This document shows, piece by piece, positions 43,888 to 53,543 of a DNA stretch of 64,000 nucleotides (positions are counted from its first letter, which is position 1; every line of letters starts with the position of its first letter). The stretch is from Peptococcaceae bacterium BRH_c8a (lineage in GTDB: Bacteria; Bacillota; Desulfotomaculia; Desulfotomaculales; Desulfallaceae), in assembly GCA_000961575.1 (NCBI GenBank), contig LADP01000015.1:24607-88606 (forward strand). Reading direction: 5' to 3'. Under the pieces are notes generated by a model. The model ran no database searches. It had not been told where the DNA came from and saw only the letters and a list, made by a program, of their open reading frames with translations. The position numbers and the translations under genes were made by a program.

Positions 43888-46300
43888 TGAGGTATCCCCC
43901 TTCAATCAATAATCTTTTAAAATTTTCTTCTGCAGCAATGGCCTTATCAAGTGCCAGTAAAAAATTTTTCTTTACTTCTTTAGGGGAGATTGACTCTAGC
44001 GCTGCTTTTTCGATGTAGCTATTCACTGAAAGTGTATAGTTTTTTAATCTAATGTCTTCTATGGTAGCTATTTTTGACTTCTCAATTACATCTTCATAAG
44101 CCTTATAAAGATTAAATGATTCTTCAACATTTATCTCTGTCATTATGTTTTGCGCACGCTGCGCAGTATAGATATTTGAAGCATCAATTAAGCAAACTTT
44201 ACCTTTATGATTAGCCTGTTTGTTATTGTTGAGTATCAAAATACAAGCGGATACGCCTGTACTATAAAACATCCCGCTAACAAGTGTGATTACACATTCA
44301 AGTTTGTCTGATTCAATAAGCTGTTTGCGGATTTCGCCCTCTTTCCCCCCATGAAATAGTACACCTTGCGGTAGCACAACAGCGCATCTACCAATCTTTT
44401 TATCCATAGATTTAACCATGTGTTGAAGCCATGCGAAGTCAGCGCTGGAGTCTGTTGGGCTGCCCCACAGGTTTCGCCCATAAACATCTGAAGCAAATTG
44501 ATCTGCCCCCCAACTTTTCAGTGAAAAAGGAGGGTTAGCAATAACGCAATCGAAGGTTTGTAACTGGCCACGATATATGAAAAGCGGGGAGCGCAGGGTA
44601 TCTCCCTGTTTTATGTTGAAATCACGAGCCCCATGTAAAAACAGGTTCATTCGCGCGATGGCAGATGTGGCTAGGTTTTTTTCTTGCCCATAAATCTTGC
44701 CGTAGGTGCTTTGGTCATTGTTTATATTACGAATTGCTTCGATTAACATTCCACCGGTACCGCAAGCCGGGTCATATACTGTTTCACCCGGTTTAGGATC
44801 GAGGATTCTAACCATCAACTTAACAACCGAACGAGGTGTGTAAAATTCACCTGCGTTCTTCTTTGACAGATCAGCAAATCTTTTAATTAAGTATTCATAG
44901 CTATCGCCCATAACATCAGATGAATAATTCTCGTTGCCCACTTTGATTTTAGACATGTGCTCAATCAGATCTTTGAGTCTTTCATCTGATAGTTTGTTTT
45001 TATCAGTCCAGTTAGCGTCATCAAAACTTGAGAAAACCCCAAATAGCGTGTCAGGATTTGCACGCTCAATTCCAACCATTGCGTCTACAATAGCTTTTCC
45101 GACATTCTCTAATCTTTCACGTACATCGTTCCAATGGCAACCATCCGGAATAATAAAGCTATGGTTTTCCGGAAAAGAAGCATACTCTTCATCTCCACCA
45201 GATTCCTCTAGTGCTTTTACAGTTTCCTCATCATAAACATCCGACAAGCGTTTAAAGAATAAAATCGGTGTAACATAACTTTTATATTCATCTTGGTTTA
45301 TTGGCCCACGAAGGATATTACAGCATTCAAATAAATGTGAAAACAATGCTTGGCTGGTTGTCTGCTCATTTTTTGCAAAACTCATGTTTAGATCATCATC
45401 CGCAATATTAACAGCAGAAGCAATCATTTCCTCTCGTTTTCCAGTTTTTACTTTCTTACCGTTTTTTGATTTCTTAATGGCAACTGTTTTGTCTCGATTA
45501 ATTTTTTCAAGCTTAGAAGGATATTTATTTTCAAAAGCAACCAGTATTTTCATTAAACGCTCATCAAGATATGTTAGAGCATGCTTTCTAATATCAGTTG
45601 GAATGCCATAATAGACCTCGGCGATGCCACCGGCTATGGCTGCAAGAGTGTCGCTGTCTCCACCAATAGAGATAGCATTGCGAATAGCATCTTCAAAACT
45701 TGTAGACTCAAGAAACGCCATAATTGCCTGGGGCACAGTATCTTGGCAAGTTTCATTAAATTCATATGAGTCACGAATACCGTCTAAAGTAAAATTCATT
45801 GGATAGTAATGATCATTGATATAATCACGAATTTCTAGAATGTTTTTTCCCGTTTTGGCAAGAAATATCGCAGCGGTCGTTGCTTCTGCTCCTTTTATTC
45901 CTTCCGGGTGATTGTGGGTAACTTCAGTCACTTTCTTAGAAAGTAGTTTTGCTTCTTCTAATGTAGATGCAGCAAAACCGCATGCACTAACCCGCATCGC
46001 AGCTCCGTTGCCATAGCTGTTATAGGGCTGCGGATTATCGGAAAACATCCATGTGCTAAACATACCGCCATAGCCGCAGTCCGGATAATGTCTGCCAACC
46101 TCCTGCATACATTTAACAGCAAGGATGCCTAATTTATTGTAATCAACGCCGCAGGCAAGAATAGCCTTTGCAACCGCAAGAGACATGATGCTATCGTCTG
46201 TCACGGAACAGCGGTAGGTTAAAAAATCAAATTCTTTTGTCTTGATATTGTCCCACTCAAAGCGCGAGCCGACGATATCACCAATAATTGCTCCTAACAT
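43880..46300 (-). CDS. ADP-ribosylglycohydrolase fused to HsdM methyltransferase
   Basis: Residues 1-245 match the DraG/ADP-ribosylglycohydrolase family: GAIIGDIVGSRFE, TDDSIMSLAVA (34), NGAAMRVSACG (98), THNHPEGIKGA (128) and SIGGDSDTLAAIAGGIAE (211), which carry the usual Mg2+-binding acidic residues. A Lys-rich linker (about 260-310) leads into an HsdM domain (315-806) with DPACGTGGM and NPPFSLKSWGADQF. No specificity domain is present. DraG enzymes remove ADP-ribose from proteins (or other substrates). Both halves look intact and share one frame. First gene of the minus-strand RM operon; ATG 46300. The fusion is unusual and its role is unknown: reversal of an ADP-ribosylation, or sensing of it, can only be proposed. 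Confidence 0.88.
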   Translation of the reverse strand: MLGAIIGDIVGSRFEWDNIKTKEFDFLTYRCSVTDDSIMSLAVAKAILACGVDYNKLGILAVKCMQEVGRHYPDCGYGGMFSTWMFSDNPQPYNSYGNGAAMRVSACGFAASTLEEAKLLSKKVTEVTHNHPEGIKGAEATTAAIFLAKTGKNILEIRDYINDHYYPMNFTLDGIRDSYEFNETCQDTVPQAIMAFLESTSFEDAIRNAISIGGDSDTLAAIAGGIAEVYYGIPTDIRKHALTYLDERLMKILVAFENKYPSKLEKINRDKTVAIKKSKNGKKVKTGKREEMIASAVNIADDDLNMSFAKNEQTTSQALFSHLFECCNILRGPINQDEYKSYVTPILFFKRLSDVYDEETVKALEESGGDEEYASFPENHSFIIPDGCHWNDVRERLENVGKAIVDAMVGIERANPDTLFGVFSSFDDANWTDKNKLSDERLKDLIEHMSKIKVGNENYSSDVMGDSYEYLIKRFADLSKKNAGEFYTPRSVVKLMVRILDPKPGETVYDPACGTGGMLIEAIRNINNDQSTYGKIYGQEKNLATSAIARMNLFLHGARDFNIKQGDTLRSPLFIYRGQLQTFDCVIANPPFSLKSWGADQFASDVYGRNLWGSPTDSSADFAWLQHMVKSMDKKIGRCAVVLPQGVLFHGGKEGEIRKQLIESDKLECVITLVSGMFYSTGVSACILILNNNKQANHKGKVCLIDASNIYTAQRAQNIMTEINVEESFNLYKAYEDVIEKSKIATIEDIRLKNYTLSVNSYIEKAALESISPKEVKKNFLLALDKAIAAEENFKRLLIEGGYLNE

Positions 46301-46841
46301 AAATCCACCCCATGATATGGAATTTTGTAAAGTTGGATTGCAAAGTCTCTTGACTACTAGAGTTTTTTGCTATAGCTTTTGCACTCCTAATACTATTTTA
46401 GATATTTTCATTTAGGTAATGTTTTTTACCTCTATTTTCGCTAACAATTTTATAGAGAATTTTGTCAATTTTAAGGAAGGATTACCCAGTATTATGTCGA
46501 AACATAAAACAACAGCTCAGTTTGGATATAATCTGAACTCACAGCTGCTTAATTTAAAAAGCTGCAGCAACTCCATAACTAATAATAAGTTTTATGTTTG
46601 TTAATACTAAATAAGTAAAAATATGTAAAGGCGTCGCTCTTGCTTAGAACTCACAGAGATAGCTAGTATTCACGGTTATATAGTACCTGATAAAGGTAGG
46701 GATATAATTGCAGCCATGACATGAGGTAAGGATGTACCATCAAAATAATATACAGTTGATGGCAATTTGTTAAACCTATTATTTTAATCAAATATTGAAC
46801 AAGATTATTTTATATAAAAACTTATCATAGAGGTGTTTTTA
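46301..46841. other. Divergent intergenic region between RM operon and tnsA
   Basis: About 540 AT-rich bases should hold the promoters of both the RM operon (minus) and tns genes (plus). The 61-codon ORF at 46419-46604 has no ribosome site or recognisable features. I see no further TnsB-like repeats here, so this is not the transposon end. Confidence 0.5.
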
Positions 46842-47657
46842 TTGCCCCGAACTCCAAGTTATCAAACGAAACTAAAAGAAAAACGTGGCCAAGGTAAAGG
46901 TAAAGATTATATTCCATGGCATAAGGTACAGGAAGTACCTTCAAAAGGTCGTTCCACAACGATGTTTAGCTGGTCCGTTGACAGAGAACATCACTTACTA
47001 TCAGATTTAGAGCGAAGTTATTTTTATATTCTAGATTGGTCCGATCAGGTGACTGACATCCGTGAGCAATATCCAATTTTACCATTAGAAAAAACTATAA
47101 TAATTGCTGAAAGGCTAGGAATAAAGCATCCTGCTTTAAATAATCGTAAACCTCCTGAGCAAGTTGTAACAACGGATTTTCTGGTCAATGTTGGAGACAG
47201 GCTTTTTGCCCGGAGCATTAAATACATGAAAGATTTAGCGGACAGAAGAACAATAGAAAAGCTTCAGATTGAACAGACTTTCTGGGAAGAACAAGGAGTA
47301 GATTGGGGAATTGTAACAGAAATTGAAATCCCTAAAAACATAGTTGACAACATCCAATTTTTACATAAAGCCTATTATGAAGAGCAACTGCCGGCTGAAC
47401 TTTCAAAAACTCACATTTTGAGAATTGAAAAAGCGATATGGGAACGGTTACATGATGAGCAATCTTTAAGCCATGCTTGCATGGAAGTTGATGCATTATT
47501 AGGGTTGGAAGATGGAACCTCATTGTATTTGGTTAGACACTTCTTAGCAATAAAAAAATGGAAAGTTGATATGACAATACGCATTAACCCTTCTCTTCCA
47601 ATTAAATTAATTTCAGAGGATAATAATTGTTTGTTTGCCTCTGATGGTGGTGCATAA
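46842..47657 (+). CDS. tnsA: TnsA endonuclease of the Tn7-like transposase
   Basis: TnsA cuts the 5' strands at the transposon ends and, with TnsB, allows cut-and-paste movement. Restriction-enzyme-like catalytic residues are visible as Glu in LERSYFYILDW (about 57), Asp in VTTDFLV (about 112) and Lys in ARSIKYMKD (about 127-130), with spacing close to E63-D114-K132 of Tn7 TnsA. DIREQYP is also conserved. GAGGTG overlaps the GTG at 46833 given in the ORF track, so I prefer TTG 46842 (MPRTPSYQ, 271 aa). tnsB begins 3 bp after the stop. Confidence 0.93.
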   Translation: MPRTPSYQTKLKEKRGQGKGKDYIPWHKVQEVPSKGRSTTMFSWSVDREHHLLSDLERSYFYILDWSDQVTDIREQYPILPLEKTIIIAERLGIKHPALNNRKPPEQVVTTDFLVNVGDRLFARSIKYMKDLADRRTIEKLQIEQTFWEEQGVDWGIVTEIEIPKNIVDNIQFLHKAYYEEQLPAELSKTHILRIEKAIWERLHDEQSLSHACMEVDALLGLEDGTSLYLVRHFLAIKKWKVDMTIRINPSLPIKLISEDNNCLFASDGGA

Positions 47658-47659
47658 AT

Positions 47660-49834
47660 ATGGATTATATTTATGTCAATGACCTAATTGAATGGGTGGT
47701 AGAAGATAAAAATGGTCTTTGTGAAAGAGTATTATGGGTAAATCCCTCTATTAATGAGGTCATTGTAATTAATATTGAACTTGAAAAAGGTGTACCATAC
47801 GTTAGATCTTTTAACGAGATTAAGATGGGGCTTGAGGAAGGGTACGTTACTAAAGTGCAATGGGTATCTGATAAACAGCGTATCCCAGAAAAAGAGCTAT
47901 CACAGGCATTAAAGAATAAGAGGGATAAGGCTTGGAAAATTATTGAACCATTGGTTTGTGACGAACCTGACATTTATAACGCATCTCTTCGAGGAATTTT
48001 AGTTAATGAAGCTTGTAGTACGCATGGCTGCCAAAAACGTACTATATATCGGTACTTAAGAATGTATTGGCAAAACGGTAAAACTAAAAATGCACTTCTA
48101 CCAAAATATAATCGGTGTGGGGCACCTGGCAAGGAGCGTAATGCTGGTAACAAGAAAAAAAGAGGCCGTCCCCCTAGGAACGGTAGGAAAGGTATTAATA
48201 TTACTTCCAAAATAAAGAGCAAAATTCTTAGCGGTGTAGGCCTCTTTTATGATAGACGGGAAAAGCGTCCACTTACAGTAGCTTATGTAAAAACGATGGG
48301 TAAATTTTTCTCATTGCGCCATGAAGACGTTTATGGTGAGAAAACACGCAAATTATTACCGAAAGACGAAATGCCTACTTTTGGGCAATTCAGGTACTGG
48401 TATATAAAAGAAATAGACCTTAGGAAAAGCTTGGAGGCAAGGGAAGGTTTAAGACGAGTCCAATTAAGACACCGGGAGAGGTTAGGTGATTCTACGCTCG
48501 AGACCTTTGGGCCGGGATCACGTTACCAAATAGACGCCACAATAGGCGATGTATATTTAGTCTCTTATTTTAACCGTCATTGGATTATAGGGAGGCCAGT
48601 TATATATGTTGTAATTGACGTTTTTAGCCGTATGATAGCGGGATTATATGTCGGTTTAGAAGGACCAAGTTGGATTGGCGCAATGATGGCGCTTGCCAAT
48701 GCAGTCAGTGACAAAAAAGACTTTTGTGCTAGTTATGGAATTGAGATAACTGATGACCAATGGCCATGTGCACACCTGCCTGAATTGTTAACAGCAGATC
48801 GTGGTGTTGAGTACATGGGAGATAAACCCAAACATTTAAAGAAAACTTTACGTGTAGATTTAGAACATCTCCCCCCGTATCGCGCAGATTGGAAAGCCAT
48901 AGTGGAAAGATATTTTGGTATTGCAAATGAGCAGTTTATTCATTTTATCCCCGGTTCTGTTAGAAAACATGAACGAGGAGAAAGAGATTATCGCTTGGAT
49001 GCTACGCTTAATCTTTATGAATTTACTGCTCTGATGATTGAACTGATTCTGCATCATAATAACCGCCACAGAATGGAATGGTATAACTTAGATGAATTTG
49101 CCATTAAAGAACAAATTCAACCTTATCCGATAGAATTATGGAAATGGGGTTTAAAAAACCGTATAGGAAGATTAAGAAAGGAATCTTACGACATTGTAAG
49201 ATTGAATTTAATGCCTTCAGGAACAGCCAGGGTTACAGATATGGGAATTAAGTTCAAAATGCCGGGGATACAAATATCCCACGCGGCTTTTTATACATGT
49301 GAGAAAGCCTTAAAAGAGGACTGGTTTATCCAGGCAAGAAACAAGGGCAGTTGGCCCATTGAGGTGTCATATGACCCAAGGCTTGTTGATTACATATACA
49401 TTCGCTTGGATAGAGGTAGAGGTTTTGAAAAATGCCGATTAAAAGATAAACATAGTAACTTGATGGGAAAGCGTTGGGAAGATTTTATAGACATGAGAGA
49501 AAGGCGTATTCAAGACAGCCAAGAGGCCTATATCGATGATTTACAAGCTAAAATAGATCTTCAAGATAAAACGGATGCTACAGTTAACAAGGCTAAAAAA
49601 GAGAAACAGCAAGATAACAGAAGTAAAAGCCAACGCGTTAAAAGCATTAGAGAGCATAGAAAACTAGAGAAAGAATTTAATAGTCAAAATGAGGCTTTTG
49701 AGCTGGATAAAACCGAAGCTGACAAGAATGGTACAGTGGTAGGTCAAGGGCGTTTTACGATAAAACATGAAGATGATAATCCTCCCGCTGATTACTACGA
49801 CATCCTCGAGAAGATTAAGGAGGAAAACCTTTAA
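47660..49834 (+). CDS. tnsB: TnsB DDE transposase
   Basis: TnsB (724 aa) binds the terminal repeats and makes the 3' strand breaks and joins. The N-terminus has helix-turn-helix domains (about 105-180); the RNase H-like core has Asp 292 (YQIDATIGDV), Asp 380 (LLTADRGVEY) and Glu 416 (ADWKAIVERYFG). The 88-residue spacing between the two Asp residues equals that of Tn7 TnsB. A Mu-type C-terminal domain and a highly charged tail (about 640-700) follow, the tail probably contacting TnsC. The stop overlaps tnsC (TAATG). Confidence 0.95.
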   Translation: MDYIYVNDLIEWVVEDKNGLCERVLWVNPSINEVIVINIELEKGVPYVRSFNEIKMGLEEGYVTKVQWVSDKQRIPEKELSQALKNKRDKAWKIIEPLVCDEPDIYNASLRGILVNEACSTHGCQKRTIYRYLRMYWQNGKTKNALLPKYNRCGAPGKERNAGNKKKRGRPPRNGRKGINITSKIKSKILSGVGLFYDRREKRPLTVAYVKTMGKFFSLRHEDVYGEKTRKLLPKDEMPTFGQFRYWYIKEIDLRKSLEAREGLRRVQLRHRERLGDSTLETFGPGSRYQIDATIGDVYLVSYFNRHWIIGRPVIYVVIDVFSRMIAGLYVGLEGPSWIGAMMALANAVSDKKDFCASYGIEITDDQWPCAHLPELLTADRGVEYMGDKPKHLKKTLRVDLEHLPPYRADWKAIVERYFGIANEQFIHFIPGSVRKHERGERDYRLDATLNLYEFTALMIELILHHNNRHRMEWYNLDEFAIKEQIQPYPIELWKWGLKNRIGRLRKESYDIVRLNLMPSGTARVTDMGIKFKMPGIQISHAAFYTCEKALKEDWFIQARNKGSWPIEVSYDPRLVDYIYIRLDRGRGFEKCRLKDKHSNLMGKRWEDFIDMRERRIQDSQEAYIDDLQAKIDLQDKTDATVNKAKKEKQQDNRSKSQRVKSIREHRKLEKEFNSQNEAFELDKTEADKNGTVVGQGRFTIKHEDDNPPADYYDILEKIKEENL

Positions 49835-51492
49835 TGTCTGAGATTAACGAGAGCGGGGTCTTTGTACTCAGAGGACAGATCATAGATGAGGCTACTTATA
49901 AAACGCCAGAAATATCATGTTATCAAGGCAACCCTTTAATAGAGGCTTTACCAGATATTTTATCACCCAAGCAAGCCAGCCGATTGATAGCTAATTTTCC
50001 GCCTCATAATACAGATGAATGTTATTTGGAACCATATAAAAGAATGCACTGTGTCCAGCAGCTGTCCAGATTCGTTTTTCCACTTCCTATACATATAGAA
50101 ACAGAACAGAAACTATCCAGGATTATTCGAGATGGTTACTTTGCCCGTAATCCACTTACATCTGATTATGCCCAAATGATACGCAAATGCCGAACGATTG
50201 ATTTAGATCAAGAAATAAACGATATCCCCCTTATGAGTCAAGGGGCGAGATCTACAACAAGTGGTTTGGATATTATAGGTATTAGTGGTACGGGCAAAAC
50301 TACGGCAGTGGAACAAATTTTGTTGACATACCCTCAGCTTATTCTGCACCGGAATTATAACGGAAAAAACCTGACAGGATGGCAGGTAGTATGGTTGAAG
50401 GTTGACTGTCCGCATGATGCATCAATCAAAGGCCTATGTTTAATCATCTTTAAGGCATTCGATAGTGTTCTTAATACAAATTATTATAAAAAGTTTGCGG
50501 CCGTAAGAAAAACGGTTGATGAGCTGGTTCCTTTAATTAGTCAAATTGCCGCGACACATCACCTTGGAGTTTTGGTTGTAGACGAAATTCAAAATCTTAG
50601 CCACGCAAAAAGCGGTGGCTCGAAAAATATGCTTAGCTTTTTTGTGCAATTAATAAATACTGTAGGCGTACCAGTAATTTTAGTGGGAACCCCAAAGGTG
50701 CTACCATATTTAGGAAAGGAATTTCGTGCCGCCCGTAGAGGCACATCCCAAGGAGATGTGTTTTGGAGGAGATTAGATTTTAATATGGATTGGGACCTAT
50801 TAATAAAAGGATTATGGAGATATCAATGGCTCAAAAAACCAAGTGATTTAACAGAAGAAATAAGCAAAACTCTGTATTGGGAATCCGTAGGCATAGCTGA
50901 TATTGCTGTTAAACTATTTATGCTTGCCCAATGGCGCACAATTTCCAATGGGAAGGAGCTAATAACTGCAAAATTAATTAGAGATATGGCAAGAGAATCA
51001 TTGCATCTTGTTCGTCCCATGTTAGATGCATTGAGGTCTGGTGCCCGAGAGGATGGATATGACTTTGAAGACTTGGTCATTCCCCATAGTTATATAGACC
51101 AAATTAGGAACGACTCGTTACAGCAAATAGATCTTAATTCCATTACATATGAACCGGATATTACCAAAGAGCTTGAGATAGCTAATTGGCTTGTGCAATC
51201 CGGTATTACAAGAGATAAGGCTGAAATTATAATTTCTAATTTACTTGCTGAAACCCCTAACGCTAGCGAAACAGAAATTAAAAGAAAAGCTTTTCTAATT
51301 GCTAATAACGTTACAATAGACACGCCTAACAAGGCTAAAAATAAGATAAATAAAGGACAAAAAAAGTTTACGACTAAGTCAGGTATTCTGTTAAGTCTAT
51401 TTGATAAGGCAAAGGACAAAGGGGTTCATCCTTACGATACTTTTAAGGAAAAAGTATACATAAAGCATTCGGAGGAGTTTTTGTCGTATTAA
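49834..51492 (+). CDS. tnsC: TnsC AAA+ transposition regulator
   Basis: TnsC (552 aa) is the ATP-dependent switch that links target-selecting proteins to the TnsAB transposase. It has Walker A GISGTGKTT (149-157), Walker B LGVLVVDEIQNL (about 236) and a later ARRGTSQGDVFWRR stretch typical of TniB/TnsC. It overlaps tnsB and tnsD genes by one base each (TAATG), so the three are translationally coupled. The length equals that of Tn7 TnsC (555 aa), unlike the short CRISPR-associated type. Confidence 0.94.
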   Translation: MSEINESGVFVLRGQIIDEATYKTPEISCYQGNPLIEALPDILSPKQASRLIANFPPHNTDECYLEPYKRMHCVQQLSRFVFPLPIHIETEQKLSRIIRDGYFARNPLTSDYAQMIRKCRTIDLDQEINDIPLMSQGARSTTSGLDIIGISGTGKTTAVEQILLTYPQLILHRNYNGKNLTGWQVVWLKVDCPHDASIKGLCLIIFKAFDSVLNTNYYKKFAAVRKTVDELVPLISQIAATHHLGVLVVDEIQNLSHAKSGGSKNMLSFFVQLINTVGVPVILVGTPKVLPYLGKEFRAARRGTSQGDVFWRRLDFNMDWDLLIKGLWRYQWLKKPSDLTEEISKTLYWESVGIADIAVKLFMLAQWRTISNGKELITAKLIRDMARESLHLVRPMLDALRSGAREDGYDFEDLVIPHSYIDQIRNDSLQQIDLNSITYEPDITKELEIANWLVQSGITRDKAEIIISNLLAETPNASETEIKRKAFLIANNVTIDTPNKAKNKINKGQKKFTTKSGILLSLFDKAKDKGVHPYDTFKEKVYIKHSEEFLSY

Positions 51493-53474
51493 TGAAACTA
51501 ACTTTCTTTCCAGATCCTTATCCAGATGAAATTTTGTATAGTGTACTGGCACGTTATCATCAACGTAGTGGCAATACAAGTTTTCGTCAAACCCAAATCG
51601 AACTATATGGTTCTTCAACAGCCAAGGCAGTAATAGATTTGCCGAGCAGAATTTCAGAGCTGTGTAAAAGAATGCCAAAGGGTGCCTGTTATAATACCGA
51701 TGCTTTAATTATGGGCCAGACGCTTTTGCCTTACTATTCATCATTCATGCCCATTGATAGGGTAAAAACAATTAAAAGTGATATGGTTGGCAGAAAAGGA
51801 GGTTCCATACATACCCGTGTAGGTATTCCTGCCGGAGGGGTATGTAATACCCGAACGCTAAAGTTTTGCCCTGCCTGTTTGCTTGAGGACGAAATTATGT
51901 TTGGAGAGCCATACTGGCACAGATTACATCAGGCACCCGGGGTATTTATATGCCCTAAACACTCGTTGTTCCTGGAATTAGATTGCCCATGGTGTGGTCC
52001 AAAACTTCTTCCTGACCCTACGCAGCAGTATCAATTAGCAGATATTCAATGCAAACAGGGGCATGATCTTCGTTATCCAAAATGCGGCCGATTAATTGAC
52101 CTGGAGAGGCATACACATAAGTTTTTATTAGATTTAGCTCAGGACATTCAGTGGATTCTTGACCATCCAAGAAATATTGTAGACCTAACCGAAATTCGCG
52201 AGAAATATATAAGCTTTTTGCAATATCTTGACTTGGCATTGCCAAGCGGCAGGGTGAGGTTTACCGATTTAACACATGAATTAAGCGCATATTACCCATT
52301 AAGTCTTCTTGAGCTACTGGAGACATCAACAAACCCTGGTAAAACGGATTGGTTGGGTAAAATGCTACGCAAACCAAAAGGAATAATACATCCAATAAGA
52401 CATTTATTATTAATGCGATTTGTGGCGGGATCCCCAGAACGTTTTTGGAGCGATATATGTTATAGGCCCTTCGGAAAGGGCCCATGGCCTTGTCTAAACC
52501 CAGTGGCTAAGCATTATCGACAAGATGTTGTTCAAACCTGTAATTTAACCAAGGATTCAAAATCATTAAAACCAGTTGGTACTTTTATCTGTGATTGTGG
52601 CTTTATTTATTCCAGAAGTGGCCCAGACTTGATAACAATGGATAGGTACAAATTTGGGTGCATTAAAGCGTTTGGACATCTGTGGCAGAATAAATTGAGA
52701 GAACTAATTGTGGAACAAAAACTTAGTTATCGTGCTACGGCAGGAATAATGAAGGCAGACCCAGTGACTATAAAGCGTTATGTGATGGATTTGGGTTTAC
52801 CATATGCATACGGTTCAAATGTAAACATTGAGCCCGAAGTAGTTTCCAAAAATAAAGGGTTGCAACTTAAGGTAAATAAAGAAGAATATCGCAAGCGTAT
52901 ACTTGAAACAATAAGCGCCAATCCTGATGATACCCGCACCCAAATCAGAAAACGGGTACCGGGTGTTTATATCTGGCTTTATAAAAAAGACAAGGAATGG
53001 TTGGACAAAGCATTACCCAGACCCATAAAAAACCATGTTTATACTAACACAAGGGTGGACTGGGACACCAGAGACCAGGATATTTTTTATAAATTAAAAC
53101 AAGCAGCAGATGACTTACTATCTTTAGTAGACCCACCGGTGAGGATTACGCTAAGCCGACTTGGCCGTAAAATGGGACTGTTGGCTTTGTTGGAAAATTT
53201 TCTTGATAAATTACCTAAAACTAAAGCCCTGCTAAACGATTTATCAGAATCTGTTGAAGATTTTCAGATCCGAAGAGTTCAATTAGCTGCACAAAGGTTA
53301 GCACAGGAAGGTAAAGAAATTGTCCCCTGGCGGCTTGAAAGAGAAGCCGGCTTAAGGCCGGGTTACAGTAAAAGAGTGCTGTTAGCCATGGAATACGAAA
53401 TGACTAAGCCGAGCCAAATTGAAATAATTACTGCGTTCAAAGATAGTGAACTTAAGGCACTTCTCCGCCAATAA
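51492..53474 (+). CDS. tnsD: TnsD/TniQ-family target selector
   Basis: This 660-aa protein has an N-terminal TniQ domain with a CCCH zinc finger: Cys126, Cys129 (FCPACL), Cys154 and His157 (FICPKH), nearly the same positions as in Tn7 TnsD. A second CPWCG pair follows. The long C-terminal part contains several helix-turn-helix-like segments (for example SYRATAGIMKADPVTIKRYV). Known TnsD binds the 3' end of glmS and directs insertion just downstream; the observed insertion after glmS fits that role. ATG overlaps the tnsC stop. Confidence 0.92.
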   Translation: MKLTFFPDPYPDEILYSVLARYHQRSGNTSFRQTQIELYGSSTAKAVIDLPSRISELCKRMPKGACYNTDALIMGQTLLPYYSSFMPIDRVKTIKSDMVGRKGGSIHTRVGIPAGGVCNTRTLKFCPACLLEDEIMFGEPYWHRLHQAPGVFICPKHSLFLELDCPWCGPKLLPDPTQQYQLADIQCKQGHDLRYPKCGRLIDLERHTHKFLLDLAQDIQWILDHPRNIVDLTEIREKYISFLQYLDLALPSGRVRFTDLTHELSAYYPLSLLELLETSTNPGKTDWLGKMLRKPKGIIHPIRHLLLMRFVAGSPERFWSDICYRPFGKGPWPCLNPVAKHYRQDVVQTCNLTKDSKSLKPVGTFICDCGFIYSRSGPDLITMDRYKFGCIKAFGHLWQNKLRELIVEQKLSYRATAGIMKADPVTIKRYVMDLGLPYAYGSNVNIEPEVVSKNKGLQLKVNKEEYRKRILETISANPDDTRTQIRKRVPGVYIWLYKKDKEWLDKALPRPIKNHVYTNTRVDWDTRDQDIFYKLKQAADDLLSLVDPPVRITLSRLGRKMGLLALLENFLDKLPKTKALLNDLSESVEDFQIRRVQLAAQRLAQEGKEIVPWRLEREAGLRPGYSKRVLLAMEYEMTKPSQIEIITAFKDSELKALLRQ

Positions 53475-53543
53475 TCCTAATCTTTATTCTAGTTGTGCTA
53501 GCTTTTAAGAGAAAACTCTATATTTAGCGTAAAAGTTGACGAG

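Noticed and set aside
46419-46604. 61-codon ORF between the RM operon and tnsA
   Set aside because: No ribosome site, low-complexity AT-rich composition and no motif.
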